Of a stretch of 39,913 nucleotides of DNA, positions 37,301 through 39,913 are shown piece by piece. Positions within the stretch are counted from its first letter, which is position 1. Each line of letters begins with the position of its first letter. This DNA comes from Azolla pinnata (lineage: Eukaryota; Streptophyta; Polypodiopsida; Salviniales; Salviniaceae): the NCBI GenBank assembly GCA_037176905.1, contig JBBBWG010033352.1, positions 1 through 39,913 on the forward strand, in the 5' to 3' direction. The translations under genes and the position numbers were made by a program. The notes below the pieces were generated by a model. It searched no databases, had not been told where the DNA came from, and was given only the letters and a program-made list of their open reading frames with translations.

Positions 37301-38800
37301 TCAAGCACAACCAAGTTTCTCTTTAAAAACAAACTCAGGGCATCAGGTTGTATACACAGATCAGTGAAACATCTGCAAAAATATAGAAACCTAACCAGAA
37401 AACTTCAGTCATTGACATAGAGGGGAGAGAGATGAAAATACTGTACCCAAACTTCCTCATCTGCCTGCAGAAAACTTCGTAACTCTTCACTCAGACAGAG
37501 ATGTGGATGATTTGCAATTCGCTTCAAAAACACATCGAGAGCTCTCTGACGCAATTCGATGAACTCAGCACTGAATCGAAACTTCTCTGCATGGTGGAAA
37601 CGAAGTTGTATATTTTTAAACATAATAACAAGATTTGGCCAGATTCCAGATGGTTAAAAAGCTAGCATACCGACAGCATTTTTCTCAGGGAGCGGTGGTA
37701 TGAAAATGCCCTTGTATCTTTCAGAGAGCCTCTCATGCAGCCAAACAAAATCATTGAAGCGCCGGATGACTACCTTCTCTGGCCCTTGATAATCCGGAAA
37801 GTTTGTCTGATAGAAAAATTCCATTTCACTAATCCACCCAATATCCACAACTTACAAAACTACATTAATGCCTGCCTGGTGCTACATCTTGCGATACAAA
37901 TCATATCGATGCAAAATCTCTCTGTTTTCTGATGCATAATCATGTTCACACATCTTGAGCCTGATCCTCTCATTGTATGTAGCTTCAAAGCTACAAGACG
38001 GATTACTCCGCCAAAAGAGTGGGTCAAAAAAAAGAAATAAAACAGGGTGCTAGTAGATGATGATGCAGTATCTGCTACAAGTGTAGCTTGTGGTGCATTT
38101 TGGCTCAGTCATTTGAATGGGTGAATCCCCAGGTTTCCTCAAACCGAACACAAGGACTCTGATCTTTTTCCAGTTTGGTCGATGCTCGTCTACTAAACAA
38201 AGCAAGAGGCAGTACAGATTCTAGTCTCAGGCACCAAAATTTTCTGATCAACACATGTTCGACAGCAAATAATCCACCGGAAAAAACCGGTGTAAGATGA
38301 TGCAGTATCCGCTACAACAGCAGCTTGTGGCACATTCGGCTATGGTTGCCAGCATTCATGAGAATCGGCAACTCCCACAAAACCGAACCCAAAACATTCC
38401 GATCTTTTTCCAGTTCGACGGATTGCTTGCTTACAGATCAAAGAAAGAACAACGGGTGCCGATTCTAGTGGCAGATACCACATTTGGTGGCCAGGTACCT
38501 GAGTAGCAACGCGATAGGAGATGTAGGACTGAACCCCGTTGCCGAGCTTGACGGGGTCTGAGACAGAGACGTGCAGGAATGGAGGGTCGGAGCTAGCGTT
38601 GGATCCCAGCAGCGAGCTCCGTTGCTGCAGCAGCAGCGAGGGGGGGAAGGAGAAGAAGAAGAAGAAGAAGAAGAAGAAGAACAACAACAACAACAACAAC
38701 AGGAAAGAAGCAAAACGAGGGCAGCGAATCAGGGAAAAGCCATAGCTTGGATGCATCAGATCGGGATCTTCTGTGTCGACGCACTCACCCTGCCGATCAT
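33841..38800 (-). CDS. SNX1: Sorting nexin 1 (PX-BAR protein, 406 aa, 11 exons)
   Basis: Plant SNX1 is a peripheral endosome protein that works with retromer and SNX2 and affects recycling of vacuolar sorting receptors and PIN auxin carriers. Exons (minus): 38800-38789, 38624-38499, 37806-37671, 37586-37453, 37019-36945, 35751-35592, 35511-35378, 35128-35060, 34604-34525, 34426-34366, 34074-33841; all GT-AG, phases consistent. PX domain, about residues 22-137: FLHVSVSDPVKLGNGVQSY, NFPDYQGPEKVVIRRFNDFV (RRFNDF is the phosphoinositide-binding motif) and FIPPLPEK. BAR region ~155-400: GKEKPLEES, YEKLKHYIFELEDHLTEAQK, FGKAIKDLGSCE, FEEPLKEYVRF, AHKRFEKIVKAMQQEMIRF and ADAWRTLIPKLE. The first exon is inferred: ATGATCGGCAGG|GTGAGT splices in phase to CAG|CAACGG, giving MIGRQRSSLLG and a length near Arabidopsis SNX1 (402). 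The alternative start at 38756 gives a poly-Leu/poly-Phe leader. The exon 4 donor has a second choice 6 nt downstream (37447). Confidence 0.93.
34233..34335. repeat. Long (TAG)n microsatellite in SNX1 intron 10
   Basis: About 26 uninterrupted AGT/TAG triplets run from about 34242 to 34320, then a short GAA run. They lie within the intron between exons 10 and 11 (34075-34365) and only about 30-45 bp from the exon 10 donor. The poly-Thr, poly-Leu and poly-Val open frames over it are artefacts of the repeat. Confidence 0.95.
35752..36944 (-). other. SNX1 intron 5 (1.2 kb), no element recognised
   Basis: The longest SNX1 intron separates the linker exon from the first BAR exon. The donor is GTGAGTGC and the acceptor GGATGCAG. 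Nothing in it resembles a gene or a classified transposon. Confidence 0.6.
38059..38480. repeat. Diverged direct duplication in SNX1 intron 2
   Basis: A segment of about 180 bp at 38059-38236 recurs, diverged, at 38296-38480. Both begin GATGATGCAGTAT and include GCTACAA, TAGCTTGTGG or CAGCTTGTGG, CTGATCTTTTTCCAGTT or CCGATCTTTTTCCAGTT, and GATTCTAGT. The period is about 237-244 bp. The second copy ends about 18 bp from the exon 2 donor (38498). Confidence 0.8.
38650..38702. repeat. (GAA)n(CAA)n microsatellite, probable polypyrimidine tract of SNX1 intron 1
   Basis: On the SNX1 sense strand this is about 7 TTG and 10 TTC units, then TCCTTCCCCCCCTCG and CTGCTGCTGCAG, a near-ideal splice acceptor ending at 38625. 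If it is read as coding it would give eight Leu and ten Phe in a row, which is not a feature of SNX1. Confidence 0.75.
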
Positions 38801-38929
38801 CTTCTCCGAGAGGCTCTCCCGGCAGCGATCCTGATTCTCTCTAGGCGCGATCCTGATTCCCTGCGCGCTCCGCCTCCACGTTCCTCTTCGCCTGCGATTT
38901 GGGCCAAAAGCCTTGGTCTTCTCTTTCTT

Positions 38930-39750
38930 CTAGCATCGCCCACCATCGCCGTCACCATCCCCATCGCCATCACCATCATCGCCCACCATCGCCCACCATC
39001 GCCATCAGCATCATCGATCACCATCTCCCACATCACCATCATCGCCCACCATCGCCATCAGCATCATCGATCACCATCTCCCACATCACCATCATCGCCC
39101 ACCATCGCCATCATCGCCCACCATCGCCCACTACCGTCATCACCATCATCGATCATCATCGCCCACGATCAGCATCATCAATCAACATCGCCCATGGCCA
39201 GCATCATCAAGCATCATCGCTCACCACCACATCACCATCAGCATCATCCCCATCGCCTCCATCCACACCGTCCACATCATCCCCATCACCATCATTCACA
39301 TCATCCCTATCACCAATCATACTGATCATTCCCATCATACCCATCATTCCCATCATCCACATCACCATCATCCCCATGACCCATCATACCCATCATATCC
39401 ATCATCCCCATTCCCATCATACCCATCATATCCATCATCCCCATTCCCATCATCCCCATCACACATCATCCCCATCCCCATCATCCCCATCACCCATCAT
39501 CCCCATCCCTATCATCCCCATTCCCATCATCCCCATCACACATCATCCCCATCCCCATCATCCCCATCACCCATCATCCCCATCCCTATCATCCCCATCA
39601 CCCATCATATCCATCATCCCCATCACCCCCATCATCCCGATTCCCCATCATCCCCATGACCCACCATACTCATCATTCCTATCATGCTCATCACCATCAT
39701 CCCCATGACACATCATCCCTATCACCGATCATTCCCATCATCCCCATGAC
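38930..39750. repeat. CAT-rich minisatellite complex directly upstream of SNX1
   Basis: About 820 bp made almost only of CATCAC, CCCATCAT and related triplets. Clear longer periods occur within it: a 53 bp exact duplication (39001-39053 and 39054-39106), a 33 bp duplication near 39380 and 39413, and a 77 bp duplication near 39461 and 39538. It begins only about 130 bp upstream of the SNX1 start codon, so it occupies the promoter. Long open frames rich in His, Pro, Ser and Ile across it are by-products of the repeat. Confidence 0.95.
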
Positions 39751-39913
39751 CTTTTTTTTTATTTTTTTGTGAAAGCTTTTATCCTGTCATTAGTTATAAA
39801 CAAGGCCAACTGGCTACATAAACCCACATGAGGAATTAGCTATTATGGAGGTGGGAAAAGCCACCTAGGAGGAGTAAAATTCCATATAACAACATTGTTA
39901 TGGACTTCAAACA
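39751..39913 (-). mobile_element. Possible LINE 3' end with A-rich tail (partial, window edge)
   Basis: Read on the minus strand, unique-looking sequence ends with GACAGGATAAAAGCTTTCAC followed by an A-rich tail (A7 T A9), which then abuts the CAT-repeat array. An AATAAA-like motif and a terminal poly(A) next to simple sequence fit the 3' end of a LINE or a retroposed transcript. No reverse transcriptase sequence is inside the window, so the assignment is tentative. Confidence 0.35.

Noticed and set aside
38747-39708. Open frames of 192 and 269 codons on the plus strand rich in His, Pro, Ser and Ile
   Set aside because: They lie over the CAT-repeat array, which lacks stops in these frames because of its composition. 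No domain or mixed-composition core is present, and the SNX1 gene lies on the other strand.

Overview
The window looks like plant nuclear DNA, most likely from a flowering plant and probably a monocot. The evidence is GT-AG introns of about 80 to 1,850 bp, AT-rich introns, GC-rich first exons on the CFAP57 and FRIGIDA-like genes, a FRIGIDA-like protein (a plant-only family), and plant-type SNX1 and MO25 proteins. No bacterial, viral or organellar gene arrangement is seen. The species cannot be named from sequence alone.

Five protein-coding genes can be followed exon by exon with matching phase from start to stop. From left to right: (1) FCF2/DNTTIP2-type pre-rRNA processing factor, minus strand, 3840-7049, 7 exons, 718 aa. 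(2) CFAP57/WDR65 homologue (WD40 plus coiled coil, a ciliary protein in other eukaryotes), plus strand, 9618-22168, 19 exons, 1341 aa. (3) FRIGIDA-like protein, minus, 23343-26311, 3 exons, 643 aa. (4) MO25/CAB39-like kinase scaffold, minus, 28294-31678, 11 exons, 338 aa. (5) Sorting nexin 1 (PX-BAR), minus, 33841-38800, 11 exons, 406 aa. FCF2 and CFAP57 are head to head about 2.6 kb apart, CFAP57 and FRL converge, and FRL, MO25 and SNX1 lie in tandem on the minus strand. The five genes do unrelated jobs (ribosome biogenesis, axoneme-type scaffold, flowering or chromatin regulation, kinase scaffolding, endosomal sorting), so this is an ordinary eukaryotic neighbourhood and not a functional cluster.

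The space between genes is rich in tandem repeats: a GAT array at the left edge, a composite array of about 56 bp units upstream of CFAP57, a 33 bp array upstream of FRL, a 56 bp array with 112 bp higher-order structure between MO25 and SNX1, and an 800 bp CAT-rich array directly upstream of SNX1. All five genes carry a long purine/pyrimidine microsatellite near the start codon. One decayed Ty1/copia pol fragment lies in a CFAP57 intron.

The most notable observation is the complete, apparently intact CFAP57 gene. If the host is indeed an angiosperm it has no motile cilia, so a conserved full-length axonemal protein there needs another explanation. Also notable are a GC-AG intron in CFAP57 that the reading frame requires, and a SNX1 start where an apparent poly-Leu/poly-Phe N-terminus is better read as an intron's polypyrimidine tract.
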